The notes under the pieces: generated by a model
Databases searched by the model: none
Seen by the model: the letters and a program-made list of their open reading frames with translations, nothing else
Told to the model about the DNA's origin: nothing
Shown here: piece by piece, positions 1 through 7,359 of the stretch
Layout of the letters: the number at the start of each line of letters is the position of its first letter
Position numbering within the stretch: position 1 is the stretch's first letter
NCBI GenBank assembly: GCA_003646745.1
Contig: QMLM01000041.1
Coordinates: 1-9,796, forward strand
DNA from: Deltaproteobacteria bacterium
GTDB taxonomy: Bacteria; Desulfobacterota; B13-G15; RBG-16-54-18
DNA length: 9,796 nucleotides
Direction of reading: 5' to 3'
Made by a program: the position numbers and the translations under genes

Positions 1-1
1 G

Positions 2-574
2 GCCATTAAGTGGTATTGGGGAGAGCCAGATCCTGCCAACTATCTTTTCACCATGAAGGAGATTCCCTCCTCTCGCCCAAGGTTCATCGAGGCGGCGATC
101 AGATCTCAAGACATCAAGGCCCTCATGGCTGGACGCCATCTGAGTAAAGGCGAGGAGTCCTTTTACGCCGCCATCGACCCCTTTTTGTTCAAAGAGGCTG
201 ATCAGGCCTTTTTGGAAGAGAGGTACGAAAAGGCTACGGAGTTTTATCTCCAGCTCAGAGCTCATAGGCCGAAAGATCCCCTGGTGGCCTATCGCCTGGG
301 TAAGTGCTATGTGGGGGACTTTGCCTTCGCTGCCACTGAGAAGGAGAGGATACAGGCAGAGAGGTATTACTTAGAGGCACTGAGGATTGATCCCACATAT
401 GCCCAAGCAGCCAGGGATCTAGCGGAGCTATATGAGGAGTGGGAGAGATCTGAAGGAGCTATTAAATATTACAAATATTATCTGCATCTGGTGCCCAACG
501 CGAAAGATAGGACAAAGGTGGCAAACAAGATTCGCCGTCTGGAGCAAAAATTAAGGAGATATGGAGTGAAGTGA
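2..574 (+). CDS. TPR-repeat protein, 5' truncated by the window edge
   Basis: The reading frame is open from base 2, and the first in-frame ATG (position 53) has no Shine-Dalgarno sequence before it, so the real start probably lies upstream and this is a C-terminal fragment. Numbered from the ATG at 53, it has tetratricopeptide-like helix pairs at about residues 45-78, 98-131 and 132-165. These show the usual spaced Ala/Gly/Tyr positions and phrases such as ALRIDPTYAQAARDLAELY. A short insertion (about 88-98) separates the first two repeats. The C-terminus is highly basic (KIRRLEQKLRRYG). TPRs are protein-interaction scaffolds and no catalytic motif is visible in this part, so the partner and role are unknown. 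The gene overlaps the next one by 4 nt (GTGA), which indicates translational coupling. The missing N-terminus could carry another domain. Confidence 0.75.
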   Translation, partial: AIKWYWGEPDPANYLFTMKEIPSSRPRFIEAAIRSQDIKALMAGRHLSKGEESFYAAIDPFLFKEADQAFLEERYEKATEFYLQLRAHRPKDPLVAYRLGKCYVGDFAFAATEKERIQAERYYLEALRIDPTYAQAARDLAELYEEWERSEGAIKYYKYYLHLVPNAKDRTKVANKIRRLEQKLRRYGVK

Positions 575-1404
575 GAGTAAAGACACTCTTTGTCCTGCTG
601 ATCGTCTTTGTTATTATTCTAACCGCTGGAGTACCTTGGGCCGGGGGTTATCAGTTTCGCTATAAGTTCAGTCCTGCAACTACCTATTCGTTGAGATCCA
701 AGGACCATATAGTTACCGAGGGGAATATGGGCATTGCATCGCAGATGGAGATGACTGAGGTCACCCTGTGCAAATATCGCTTTGGGGCCCCAGATAAACA
801 TGGTAACATCCCCTTTAAGGCGGCCTTGGTAAAGAGCGATGAGAAATTATTGGTGGACGGCAAGAAATTCCCCCCCTCAGCTGGAGGAAGCGGCGAACAG
901 CAACGCTGGAGGGCGAAGGGAGTAATTACCAACAAGGGTAAGGTAATCTCCCTCTACTTACAAGGTCACAAACAGAAGGATGAGACTTTCAGGCGCAGTA
1001 AGGAGAAAGAGGTTTTCCCCTTCCCTGAGTTCCCCGCACGTCCCCTGAAGATAGGGGACCACTTTGAAAATGTCGACAGATATGAGATGGAAGGGATGAT
1101 TTTAGTGACCACAACTAGATATACTTTGGAGTCGTTGCAAGGGGGTGAAGCTGAATTCTCGATCAGGTTTTTCCAAGAGACCAAGCGCTCCCCTTCCTCC
1201 AACGTCAACACAACGATAAAAAGTCGGGGGAAAGGACAGGCGATATTTGACTTAAAAAAAGGATTTTTTAGGGAGATAAAGATGGCGATTGTTTCGGAGA
1301 TGGAGACCAAAATCCCCCAGATGCCCTCCACACCTTCCGCAGTTCCTGCTGTGATGAGGACTAGGACGAAGGTGAAGTCTATACAGAAGATGGACGTGGA
1401 TTGA
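571..1404 (+). CDS. Exported protein of unknown function, beta-rich
   Basis: This 277-residue protein has an N-terminal signal sequence: a basic MRVK, a hydrophobic stretch at about residues 5-20, and a likely cleavage site near the PWA-GG junction (about residue 24). The rest alternates short beta-type strands and contains PLKIGDHF at about 158-165. That segment resembles the P-x-K-x-G-D-x-[FW] segment seen in exported proteins of the DUF6263 kind, but I assign the family only tentatively. The GTG start at 571 is supported by an AAGGAGAT ribosome binding site about 10 nt upstream and by the 4-nt overlap with the TPR gene. It should act in the periplasm or at the envelope. No catalytic residues are recognisable. 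The C-terminus is rich in Pro, Met and Lys. Confidence 0.75.
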   Translation: MRVKTLFVLLIVFVIILTAGVPWAGGYQFRYKFSPATTYSLRSKDHIVTEGNMGIASQMEMTEVTLCKYRFGAPDKHGNIPFKAALVKSDEKLLVDGKKFPPSAGGSGEQQRWRAKGVITNKGKVISLYLQGHKQKDETFRRSKEKEVFPFPEFPARPLKIGDHFENVDRYEMEGMILVTTTRYTLESLQGGEAEFSIRFFQETKRSPSSNVNTTIKSRGKGQAIFDLKKGFFREIKMAIVSEMETKIPQMPSTPSAVPAVMRTRTKVKSIQKMDVD

Positions 1405-1420
1405 CCCTGTCGCTTTCTTG

Positions 1421-1933
1421 ATGATCACCCTTGTTCCCTTTGAACAAGTCCCCCAAGAGGTCTTAGAGGAGTTAAAGATGAGGTTAGCAGAGGTCTTTGC
1501 CACGGTGGTTGCTGCCTCAACTCCTATACCTGTCCCCAAAGAAGCATATGAACCCTTTCGTGGTCAGTACCGTGCCGATGCACTCCTGCATGTCTTGAGA
1601 AAGGGGGTGCTGCAAGAGCGGGTGTTAGGAGTTGTGGACAAAGACCTCTTTGTACCGGGGCTTAACTTCGTCTTTGGAGTGGCCGATCCAGAGAGCAGAA
1701 GGGCCCTTCTTGCCCTTGCTAGGTTGAGGCAGGAGTTTTACGGACTCAACTCCAATTCCCATCTTTTTTTATTACGTGCGGTTAAGGAAGCGGTACATGA
1801 GCTGGGGCATACATGGGGACTGGAGCATTGTTCTGATCCTCGCTGTGTGATGCATTTTTCCAATAGCCTCCGAGATACTGACCGTAAGGGCTATCAATTC
1901 TGCCCAACTTGTCACGGCAAGCTACCCATATAA
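1421..1933 (+). CDS. Archaemetzincin-family zinc metalloprotease (peptidase family M54)
   Basis: The protein is 170 residues long and carries the full archaemetzincin signature. The catalytic zinc motif HELGHTWGLEH lies at residues 126-136 (H126, E127, H130, H136). It is followed at once by C137, C142 and the conserved CxM (M144, the Met-turn), then by C161 and C164 in FCPTC. In characterised archaemetzincins the four cysteines bind a second, structural zinc. There is no signal peptide, so the protein is probably cytosolic. Its length is close to that of the archaeal members (about 180). I start it at the ATG at 1421; a TTG at 1418 is directly adjacent and would add one residue. No strong ribosome binding site is visible. 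It lies 16 nt after the exported-protein gene and is probably its operon partner. Substrates of bacterial members are unknown. Confidence 0.9.
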   Translation: MITLVPFEQVPQEVLEELKMRLAEVFATVVAASTPIPVPKEAYEPFRGQYRADALLHVLRKGVLQERVLGVVDKDLFVPGLNFVFGVADPESRRALLALARLRQEFYGLNSNSHLFLLRAVKEAVHELGHTWGLEHCSDPRCVMHFSNSLRDTDRKGYQFCPTCHGKLPI

Positions 1934-1935
1934 AT

Positions 1936-2826
1936 TTAGCGGGCAAATTCGGGCGACTGCAAGGACCTATCCCATAGCTCTTGCACGAAATTGGGCAGAG
2001 CAAAGGAGGCCCGGTGCACATCGGGGTTGTAATATTTCAGACCAGGGATGGGGTTCCAATAGCCTTCGGGGATCTCCTTTTTAAAGAATCTATCCGAACC
2101 GGAGGCGAGCCCTAGGCTCCAATCGCTGCTCACGTAAAAGGGTGCAGGTACAAGGACCGGGCTGGCAAAAGAGAAGGCCTTGCGCATATTATGAAAGGCC
2201 TTCACGAAAATATCGGGTGTGAAGAAGGGAGAGGCCACCTGTTGCATCAGCAGTCCCTCTTCTGCTAGCAGGGTTCGGCAAGCCTGGTAAAACTCTGGGC
2301 TGATCAATAGCTCAGCAACCCCGAAAGGATCGGTGGAATCAATGATGAGGACATCGAAACCCTCCTTGGCATCCCTCACATACTCTACTCCATCCCCGAT
2401 GATCACTTCCACCCTGGGGTCTGAGAGACTACAGGACATCTCAGGAAAGAATTGCCGGCAGATCTTGATCACCTCTTCGTCTATTTCCACAAGGACGATC
2501 CTTTGTAGGCGAGGGTATTTTAGAAGCTCCCTGACTACTCCCCCATCTCCCCCTCCGATGACCAAGATCCTTTTTGCCAAGGGATGAGAGGCCAAGGGGA
2601 CATGGACCATCATCTCATGGTATATGAACTCAGAGTCCTCGGTTAACATCATAAAATCATCTATGAGCAAGATCTTGCCGTGATTTTTGGTCTGCAATAC
2701 CTCGATCTTCTGATATTTGGACCTGATACTGGCCAGCTTCGCCTCATAGATATATACCGCCCCATAACTGGGATCGTGCTCCTCATAAGCCACATTTTTT
2801 TTCTCTAAGAGGCGTGGATCTATCAT
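1936..2826 (-). CDS. speE: Spermidine synthase (polyamine aminopropyltransferase)
   Basis: The enzyme transfers an aminopropyl group from decarboxylated S-adenosylmethionine to putrescine or a related amine, making spermidine in the cytosol. At 296 residues it is of normal length. Visible family signatures are LLIDDFMMLTEDSEFIYHEM (53-72), the nucleotide-binding VIGGGDGG (89-96), the acidic VEIDEEV ending the next strand (113-119), IGDG (143-146), and the catalytic DSTDPFG (163-169), where D163 and D166 match the DSSDP aspartates. KYYNPDVHRASFALP (264-278) is the conserved C-terminal segment. The common DSSDPVG is changed only mildly here. No speD, speA or speB is in the window, so putrescine cannot be confirmed as acceptor; in thermophiles the acceptor can be agmatine. 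The gene converges on the metalloprotease gene with 2 nt between stops. The ATG at 2826 is preceded by only a weak purine-rich site. Confidence 0.95.
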   Translation of the reverse strand: MIDPRLLEKKNVAYEEHDPSYGAVYIYEAKLASIRSKYQKIEVLQTKNHGKILLIDDFMMLTEDSEFIYHEMMVHVPLASHPLAKRILVIGGGDGGVVRELLKYPRLQRIVLVEIDEEVIKICRQFFPEMSCSLSDPRVEVIIGDGVEYVRDAKEGFDVLIIDSTDPFGVAELLISPEFYQACRTLLAEEGLLMQQVASPFFTPDIFVKAFHNMRKAFSFASPVLVPAPFYVSSDWSLGLASGSDRFFKKEIPEGYWNPIPGLKYYNPDVHRASFALPNFVQELWDRSLQSPEFAR

Positions 2827-2857
2827 CTCTTACCTGCTCCATGGTTATGTTTAGTGT

Positions 2858-2887
2858 ACATTACTCCACGAACAAAGGAGATGTCAA
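2858..2887 (-). promoter_or_regulatory. Candidate sigma70-type promoter for speE
   Basis: On the minus strand there is a perfect -35 TTGACA (plus positions 2882-2887), an 18-nt spacer, and a weak -10 TAATGT (plus positions 2858-2863). It would start transcription about 25 nt before the speE ATG. The -35 is strong, but the -10 matches the consensus at only three positions, so this is a moderate call. Confidence 0.4.
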
Positions 2888-2901
2888 CCATTCATATTTC
2901 C

Positions 2902-2931
2902 TTGCCATTGCCCAGGATGAGTGGATATAAT
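2902..2931 (+). promoter_or_regulatory. Sigma70-type promoter for the hypothetical/DUF3108 operon
   Basis: TTGCCA (2902-2907) and a perfect TATAAT (2926-2931) are separated by 18 nt. The predicted transcription start is near 2938, about 17 nt before the GTG start at 2955, which leaves room for the AAGGAAG ribosome binding site at 2941-2947. It sits back to back with the speE promoter in the 128-nt divergent spacer. Confidence 0.65.
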
Positions 2932-2954
2932 TTAACAAAAAAGGAAGTTATTCC

Positions 2955-3362
2955 GTGGGTGAGTTGATCAAAAAATTGACGTTGAACAATGGATTGGTGC
3001 TGGAGGTAATCGATGAGAGTTCTAACTATTATGCCGAATTTTGGAACCTGAAGGTAGTGATCAGAGGAAAGGTAGAGGTCAAAGCGGAGTATCTTGAGGA
3101 TATCATTCCCTCCGGCCCCCATGAGCTCGAGGCAAAGGAGGCATTGGGCAAGGAGGTGGAGTATTATCGGGAACTCACCCAAATAGGGGTCAGGGAGGCG
3201 GAAGCGCAGGAGAATATACAAAGGCTGCTAAAGTACTTTGAGGAAAATTCCCTCCCCTATTTACAACATCCCTCTTTTCCCAAGAGGATGGTGAGGAAAC
3301 GTTGGCAGGAATTAGCTGAGGAGATCAAGCTCAGGAGGTCAAGGGGAGATGAGGTGGATTAA
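2955..3362 (+). CDS. Conserved hypothetical protein, cytosolic, 135 residues
   Basis: I cannot assign a function. The protein has no signal peptide, membrane segment or cysteine. The first half is predicted beta-rich (LTLNNGLVLEVIDES, about residues 8-22, and a VVIRGKVEV strand at about 34-42). The second half is charged and helical, with LGKEVEYYRELTQIGV (about 64-79) and a basic stretch after SLPYLQHPSFPKRMVRKRW. The layout of a beta-rich N-terminus, a YYRELTQIGV-type helix and a SLPYL.HP.FP..M segment recalls small uncharacterised proteins common in Deltaproteobacteria, from memory only. The GTG start at 2955 has an AAGGAAG site about 8 nt upstream and a TATAAT promoter just before it. Its end overlaps the next gene by 14 nt, so the two are co-transcribed and probably translationally coupled. 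Confidence 0.75.
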   Translation: MGELIKKLTLNNGLVLEVIDESSNYYAEFWNLKVVIRGKVEVKAEYLEDIIPSGPHELEAKEALGKEVEYYRELTQIGVREAEAQENIQRLLKYFEENSLPYLQHPSFPKRMVRKRWQELAEEIKLRRSRGDEVD

Positions 3363-4107
3363 GATCGGCGTTTTTTTCTTTTTTTTCCTCTCTTTTTGGG
3401 AACTATTCCATGGAATAGGTGATGCCTCCCTTGTTTGGAAGGGGGTGAGCTTTTATTACCGGGTCGAGAAAGTAGGTACTACTGTTCTGGAAGCCTCTCT
3501 TTCTATAGAACGGGAAGGGGATCTTTACCTGGTAAAGGCGAAGGTAGATACCACGGGTGTTACCCTTCCTTTTTTTCGCATGCACAATCGATTCCGATCT
3601 TATGTTAAAAGGAAAGGGCTAGAACCCAGCCATTACGTGAAGGAAGTAGATCAATGGGGAATCTTCTCACGGAAAAAGTGCTATACTGATATCCTTACCT
3701 TCGATGTGAAAGGTTCCAAGGTCATCGTCCAAAGGCTGGACCCCCCTCTGGTTAGAGAGGTATCAGTACCCCCTCAAACTTTCGACCCCCTGGCCATCTT
3801 CCTCAAATACTTTCTAGATGAGGAAGTGGGCGATGGAAATATGATAAAGATGCGAATATATGATGGAATAAAGCTAAGGGAGGTAATATTTGTAGCTGCC
3901 CGCAGAGAGCTCTCCACCCCCCTTTATGGTGATGTAAAGACCGTATGCCTGGAGTCCAAGGTTCCCTTCTCCAGCCTGGGAGACAGAGAGGGGGTAATAA
4001 AGATATGGTATACAGATGATGAAAGGAGGTTCCCTGTGAAGATTTCCCTACAGCTCCCCCTTGTGGGCAACGTGGAGTTTCAGTTGGATAAGGTGAAGGT
4101 CTGGTGA
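3349..4107 (+). CDS. Exported DUF3108-family protein
   Basis: The protein is 252 residues, with a signal peptide whose hydrophobic core is a run of phenylalanines (GVFFFFFLSFW, about residues 7-17) and a likely cleavage site after GDA (about residue 26). The mature part fits the DUF3108 pattern: an opening strand FYYRVEKVGTTVLEAS, a region on the change of state of a polymer-like substrate (TLPFFRMHNRFRSYV), a PPQTFDPLAIFLKYF helix, and a C-terminal IWYTDDERRFPVKISLQLP. DUF3108 proteins are periplasmic or outer-membrane associated beta-rich proteins of Gram-negative bacteria with no agreed function. The ATG at 3349 has a GGGGAG sequence about 4 nt upstream and lies inside the end of the preceding gene (14-nt overlap). 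The signal region is encoded by two long T tracts that could slip (see findings). Cys residues occur in the mature part but are not arranged as a known motif. Confidence 0.8.
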   Translation: MRWIKIGVFFFFFLSFWELFHGIGDASLVWKGVSFYYRVEKVGTTVLEASLSIEREGDLYLVKAKVDTTGVTLPFFRMHNRFRSYVKRKGLEPSHYVKEVDQWGIFSRKKCYTDILTFDVKGSKVIVQRLDPPLVREVSVPPQTFDPLAIFLKYFLDEEVGDGNMIKMRIYDGIKLREVIFVAARRELSTPLYGDVKTVCLESKVPFSSLGDREGVIKIWYTDDERRFPVKISLQLPLVGNVEFQLDKVKVW

Positions 4108-4219
4108 CGACCTCTTGGAGGGAAGGGCATTGTGAATGTTATATATGAGGGATGGGATAAGGAATTTCCGTGAAGATAGAGCTTAGCATAGGGCTTAAAT
4201 GCCTCCCTTTGAATGATAC
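4108..4219. other. Convergent intergenic spacer, no gene or clear terminator
   Basis: This 112-nt gap lies between the stop of the DUF3108 gene and the stop of the radical SAM gene on the other strand. The only inverted repeats I can see are 3-4 bp (for example GGC-TTAAAT-GCC near 4192-4203) and neither strand has a following T-run. I see no supported small gene, RNA or intrinsic terminator here. Confidence 0.5.
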
Positions 4220-5221
4220 TCAACAGGGAAAGAGGGTTAATTGCCGATCCCTCTTCTTTGGCTCTTTAAAGGAGTGTCTTTTGATAATCCGCTCTGGGAC
4301 ACAAATTCCCCCCTTTAGATCAGGGTTTTTGCAAGAGCAGATGACTGCTTCAATCCCATAAGCCTGGGCAATATCCTTTATCCTTCTATATCCTCTCTCC
4401 CGCAAAGGGCGGGGAATGAGCTTTGTCTTGGTGGATGTCCCTACCTGCGCCCAAGCTTGATTTTGAAAGCAACTGTGGATAATGTCCCTATAAGGAGGGG
4501 GGAGTTCCTCTTCCAACTGTCTGGCGATGCCTGGACGCAGATGCAGGTAACTGAGGCTTAACCTCTTTACTCCCAATTCCTTTATTGTCCTTATGAATCT
4601 TTCTACTTCCCCTTCACCATCGGTCAAAAAAGGGATGATGGGATCCATCCTCACCTCAGGTGTAATCCCAATATCGAAGAGCGAGCGGATGTTTTTCAAC
4701 CTCACCCCAGGGGGGGCTGCTCCAGGTTCAAACTGCTGCCAGTACCTCTGCGATAGGGACACTAGACCTATTTGGGCTAATACCCTTTCGGGCCACCGGC
4801 CAAACAGTTGAAGGAAGCGAGGTGGGATCTCACCCTTTGTCAAAAAAGAGATGGTTACCCCCTCCTCCAGCAGCACCTTCATAGAGTGGTAGGTGACATC
4901 CAAGATAGCAGGATGAGGCTGAAAGCAGTCAGAGGCAGTATTGAAGACCACCAGGTCAGGGTTCTCCCTCCTGCGGGGATTGGCCAGCTCCTGCTGCAAC
5001 AGAGAAGGGAGGTTGGTATATAGCTCTACCTCTCCTTTTGGAGGGGCCTGGGAATAGCCTCTTGCATAACAGTAGGTGCAGGATAGGCTGCATCCATTAG
5101 TGACATTAATGGTGTACACCCCCTTCAGACAGCCAAAGTTGGTCTTTTTTAAGACCTTAGCACGTCTCTGTTTGAAGATGACTTGAAAGGAGGTCATGGA
5201 AGGGAGGTAAATGGGAGACAA
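4220..5221 (-). CDS. SPL-like radical SAM protein
   Basis: The protein is 333 residues with the radical SAM iron-sulfur motif C-x3-C-x2-C at C44, C48 and C51, in NVTNGCSLSCTYCYAR. This context (NGC.L.C.YCYAR) is typical of the spore photoproduct lyase-like branch. The SAM-binding and barrel region follows, with FNTASDCFQPHP (93-104), where the family usually shows a T-D-x-[YF]-Q-P motif, and SFLTKG (125-130). Three further cysteines near the C-terminus (C295, C297, C307) could bind another metal or cluster. The protein ends in QLTLFPC. Spore photoproduct lyase proper repairs thymine dimers, but most SPL-like proteins in non-spore-formers have no proven reaction, so I do not assign one. The TTG start directly follows the ligA stop codon and has an AGGA 9 nt upstream (plus positions 5231-5234). 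An internal ATG at 5197 lacks a ribosome binding site. Confidence 0.85.
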   Translation of the reverse strand: MSPIYLPSMTSFQVIFKQRRAKVLKKTNFGCLKGVYTINVTNGCSLSCTYCYARGYSQAPPKGEVELYTNLPSLLQQELANPRRRENPDLVVFNTASDCFQPHPAILDVTYHSMKVLLEEGVTISFLTKGEIPPRFLQLFGRWPERVLAQIGLVSLSQRYWQQFEPGAAPPGVRLKNIRSLFDIGITPEVRMDPIIPFLTDGEGEVERFIRTIKELGVKRLSLSYLHLRPGIARQLEEELPPPYRDIIHSCFQNQAWAQVGTSTKTKLIPRPLRERGYRRIKDIAQAYGIEAVICSCKNPDLKGGICVPERIIKRHSFKEPKKRDRQLTLFPC

Positions 5222-7234
5222 TTATGTTAATCCTATCAGCCTTTTGAACTCACCTTCATCGATGATCTTGAGGCCTAACTCTCTAGCTTTGGCATATTTC
5301 GATCCGGGATCTTTGCCCACCACTACATAATCCACCCTTTTACCAACACTGGTGGCCACCTCCCCCCCAAGCTGCTCCACCAAGTCCTTGGCCTCATTCC
5401 TGGTCATCCCCTCCAGTGCACCGGTGAATAGGAAGGTGATCCCCTTGAGAGGCTCTTCCCCCTGCCTTTTTGGTTCCGCTATCTGCACCCCTGCCTTCTG
5501 TAACCTCTCGATTACCTCCTGGTTTCCCCTTTCGCGGAAAAATCTTACCACGCTTTGGGCTACCTCAGGGCCTATCTCCGGAATCTCCAGCAACTCCTCC
5601 TCTGTCACCCGGTAAAACTTATCCAAAGACTTCAACCTCTGAGCCAATACCTGAGATATGTGTTCACCTACGTGTCTAATCCCCAAGGCATAGATAAAGC
5701 GGGCAAGGGAGGGGTGTTTGCTCCTCTGCAAGGCATCTAGGAGGTTTTCCGCTGACTTCTCTGCCATCCTCTCCAATGGGATGAGGTCATCTTCGCTAAG
5801 ATAGTAGAGGTCGGCAATGTTTTTGACAAGACCTTTGTCCACCAGTTGATCTATGAGTTTTACCCCTAAACCATCGATGTCCATGGCTCGCTTAGAGGCA
5901 AAGTGCCTGATTCTGCCCTTTAATTGAGCTGGGCAGGAGATGCCTACACAGCGGTGGATGGCTTCTCCTGGGAGGCGGACCACTTCAGCCCCGCAGACAG
6001 GACATTTCTCGGGCATGGTAAATTTACGCTCAGCCCCGCTCCTTTTGGACTTTATGACCTTGACCACCTCCGGGATTACATCCCCCGCCCTCTGTACCAC
6101 TGCAGTGTCCCCAATCCTGACATCCTTTTTGTCGATTTCATCTTGATTGTGCAGTGTTGCCCTCTTTACCTCCACCCCCCCAATCCTCACAGGTTCCATC
6201 TCGGCTACCGGAGTTAGGGCCCCAGTGCGTCCCACCTGTACCTTAATATCTATGATCCGAGTGGTCGCCTCCTTGGCAGGAAATTTGTATGCCAAGGCCC
6301 ATCTAGGGCTGCGGGAGACCTCCCCGAGCCTGTTCTGTAGCTCGAAGCTGTTCACCTTGATGACTACACCATCCATTTCATAGGGAAGCTCCTCTCGTAA
6401 TTCATTGATTTCTTTATAATAATCAATGGTGGCTCGAATATCGTCGCACCTCCGAACCAAGGGATTTACCCTAAACCCCCACTTGGGAAGCGTTTGGAGG
6501 ACCTCCCATTGGCTTTCGAATTCCCTCCCTCTTACCTCACCAATTCCATATAAGAATATCTTAAGAGGCCTTTGGGCGGTTATGGAGGGGTCAAGCTGGC
6601 GCAGTGACCCTGCGGCAGCGTTGCGGGGGTTAGCAAAGAGGGATTCGCCGCTCTGCTGCCTCTTTTTGTTTAGCTCTTTAAAATCTTCTACCTCCATGTA
6701 TACCTCTCCCCTCACCTCCAACTTCTCAGGATGGGGTTCTTCTCTTTCAATAAGATGCAGGGGTATGGTCTTGATGGTCCTCAGGTTTTGGGTTATGTCT
6801 TCTCCTGTGACCCCGTCCCCCCTTGTGGAGCCAACGACAAACTCCCCTTTCAGATACACCAATTCCACGGCCACCCCGTCTAATTTGGGTTCCGCCACGT
6901 AGTCGATGTCCTCATCAGTCTTGAGAAAGCGCTTGATCCTCTTGTCGAACTCGATGACCTCCTCTTCTTCCATGGCGTTGGCCAAGCTCAGCATTGGTAT
7001 GGTGTGGGTTACCGTACCGAACTCCTCCAGGGGAGGAGCCCCCACGCGTTGGGTAGGAGAATTGGGGGTTCTGAGCTCGGGATATCTTCTTTCAAGCTCC
7101 TCCAATTCCCTCATCAATGTGTCATATTCAGCATCGGATATCTCAGGGTCATCCAGGACATAGTACCTGTAGTTATGATATTCGATCTCCTTTCTTAGCC
7201 ACTTAACCCTTTCCTCTATCTCTTTTGTGGCCAT
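5222..7234 (-). CDS. ligA: NAD-dependent DNA ligase
   Basis: LigA seals nicks in duplex DNA during replication and repair, using NAD+ to adenylate itself. The 670 residues match the family's normal length and domain order. The Ia domain (about 1-70) contains the NAD-contact region ending YRYYVLDDPEISDAEYD. The adenylation domain has the active-site lysine K117 in EPKLDG (115-120) and downstream motifs SLFANPRNAAAGSLRQ (198-213), MDGVVIKV (287-294) and RWALAYKFPAKEA (311-323). The OB fold (about 325-400) includes VGRTGALTPVAE. A four-cysteine zinc finger follows (C411, C414, C429, C434), then helix-hairpin-helix repeats (about 440-570) and a C-terminal BRCT domain (about 595-670). The ATG at 7234 has a GAGGGG site 5-6 nt upstream and a near-consensus promoter. 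It is first in a two-gene operon with the radical SAM gene. No defects are seen. Confidence 0.98.
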   Translation of the reverse strand: MATKEIEERVKWLRKEIEYHNYRYYVLDDPEISDAEYDTLMRELEELERRYPELRTPNSPTQRVGAPPLEEFGTVTHTIPMLSLANAMEEEEVIEFDKRIKRFLKTDEDIDYVAEPKLDGVAVELVYLKGEFVVGSTRGDGVTGEDITQNLRTIKTIPLHLIEREEPHPEKLEVRGEVYMEVEDFKELNKKRQQSGESLFANPRNAAAGSLRQLDPSITAQRPLKIFLYGIGEVRGREFESQWEVLQTLPKWGFRVNPLVRRCDDIRATIDYYKEINELREELPYEMDGVVIKVNSFELQNRLGEVSRSPRWALAYKFPAKEATTRIIDIKVQVGRTGALTPVAEMEPVRIGGVEVKRATLHNQDEIDKKDVRIGDTAVVQRAGDVIPEVVKVIKSKRSGAERKFTMPEKCPVCGAEVVRLPGEAIHRCVGISCPAQLKGRIRHFASKRAMDIDGLGVKLIDQLVDKGLVKNIADLYYLSEDDLIPLERMAEKSAENLLDALQRSKHPSLARFIYALGIRHVGEHISQVLAQRLKSLDKFYRVTEEELLEIPEIGPEVAQSVVRFFRERGNQEVIERLQKAGVQIAEPKRQGEEPLKGITFLFTGALEGMTRNEAKDLVEQLGGEVATSVGKRVDYVVVGKDPGSKYAKARELGLKIIDEGEFKRLIGLT

Positions 7235-7269
7235 AATTTCCCCTCGTAAATTCGCTACTAAACAAAATT

Positions 7270-7298
7270 ATTTTAATTTCGCATACCTGCTTTGTCAA
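7270..7298 (-). promoter_or_regulatory. Near-consensus sigma70-type promoter for ligA
   Basis: On the minus strand, TTGACA (plus 7293-7298) and TAAAAT (plus 7270-7275) are separated by exactly 17 nt. The -35 is perfect and the -10 differs at one base. Predicted transcription starts near 7263, leaving a leader of about 30 nt before the ligA ATG at 7234. Confidence 0.75.
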
Positions 7299-7324
7299 CA
7301 ACCCGCTGAAGCCTTAAATCGATG

Positions 7325-7353
7325 TTGACTTCCCGTCATGGTTTTGGCATGAT
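7325..7353 (+). promoter_or_regulatory. Sigma70-type promoter for tRNA-Sec and the tatA operon
   Basis: TTGACT (7325-7330, one mismatch) and CATGAT (7348-7353, 4 of 6 including the key A2 and T6) are separated by 17 nt. A start 7 nt after the -10 falls at 7360, the first base of the tRNA. The -35 boxes of this promoter and the opposing ligA promoter lie only 26 nt apart. Confidence 0.55.
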
Positions 7354-7359
7354 AGAAAT

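Noticed and set aside
4185..4215. Possible intrinsic terminator in the convergent gap (GGC-TTAAAT-GCC).
   Set aside because: The stem is only about 3 bp and no T-run follows on either strand.
4130..4225. UGA at the end of the radical SAM gene as a possible selenocysteine codon (Cys-UGA, with about 26 readthrough codons).
   Set aside because: The family normally ends near QLTLF, the readthrough tail is unlike any domain, and no SECIS-like hairpin is evident right after the UGA. It is most likely a normal stop, despite the tRNA-Sec in the window.
5924..6902. Several long open frames on the plus strand opposite ligA.
   Set aside because: They are antisense shadows of ligA. They lack ribosome binding sites and have no recognisable motif.
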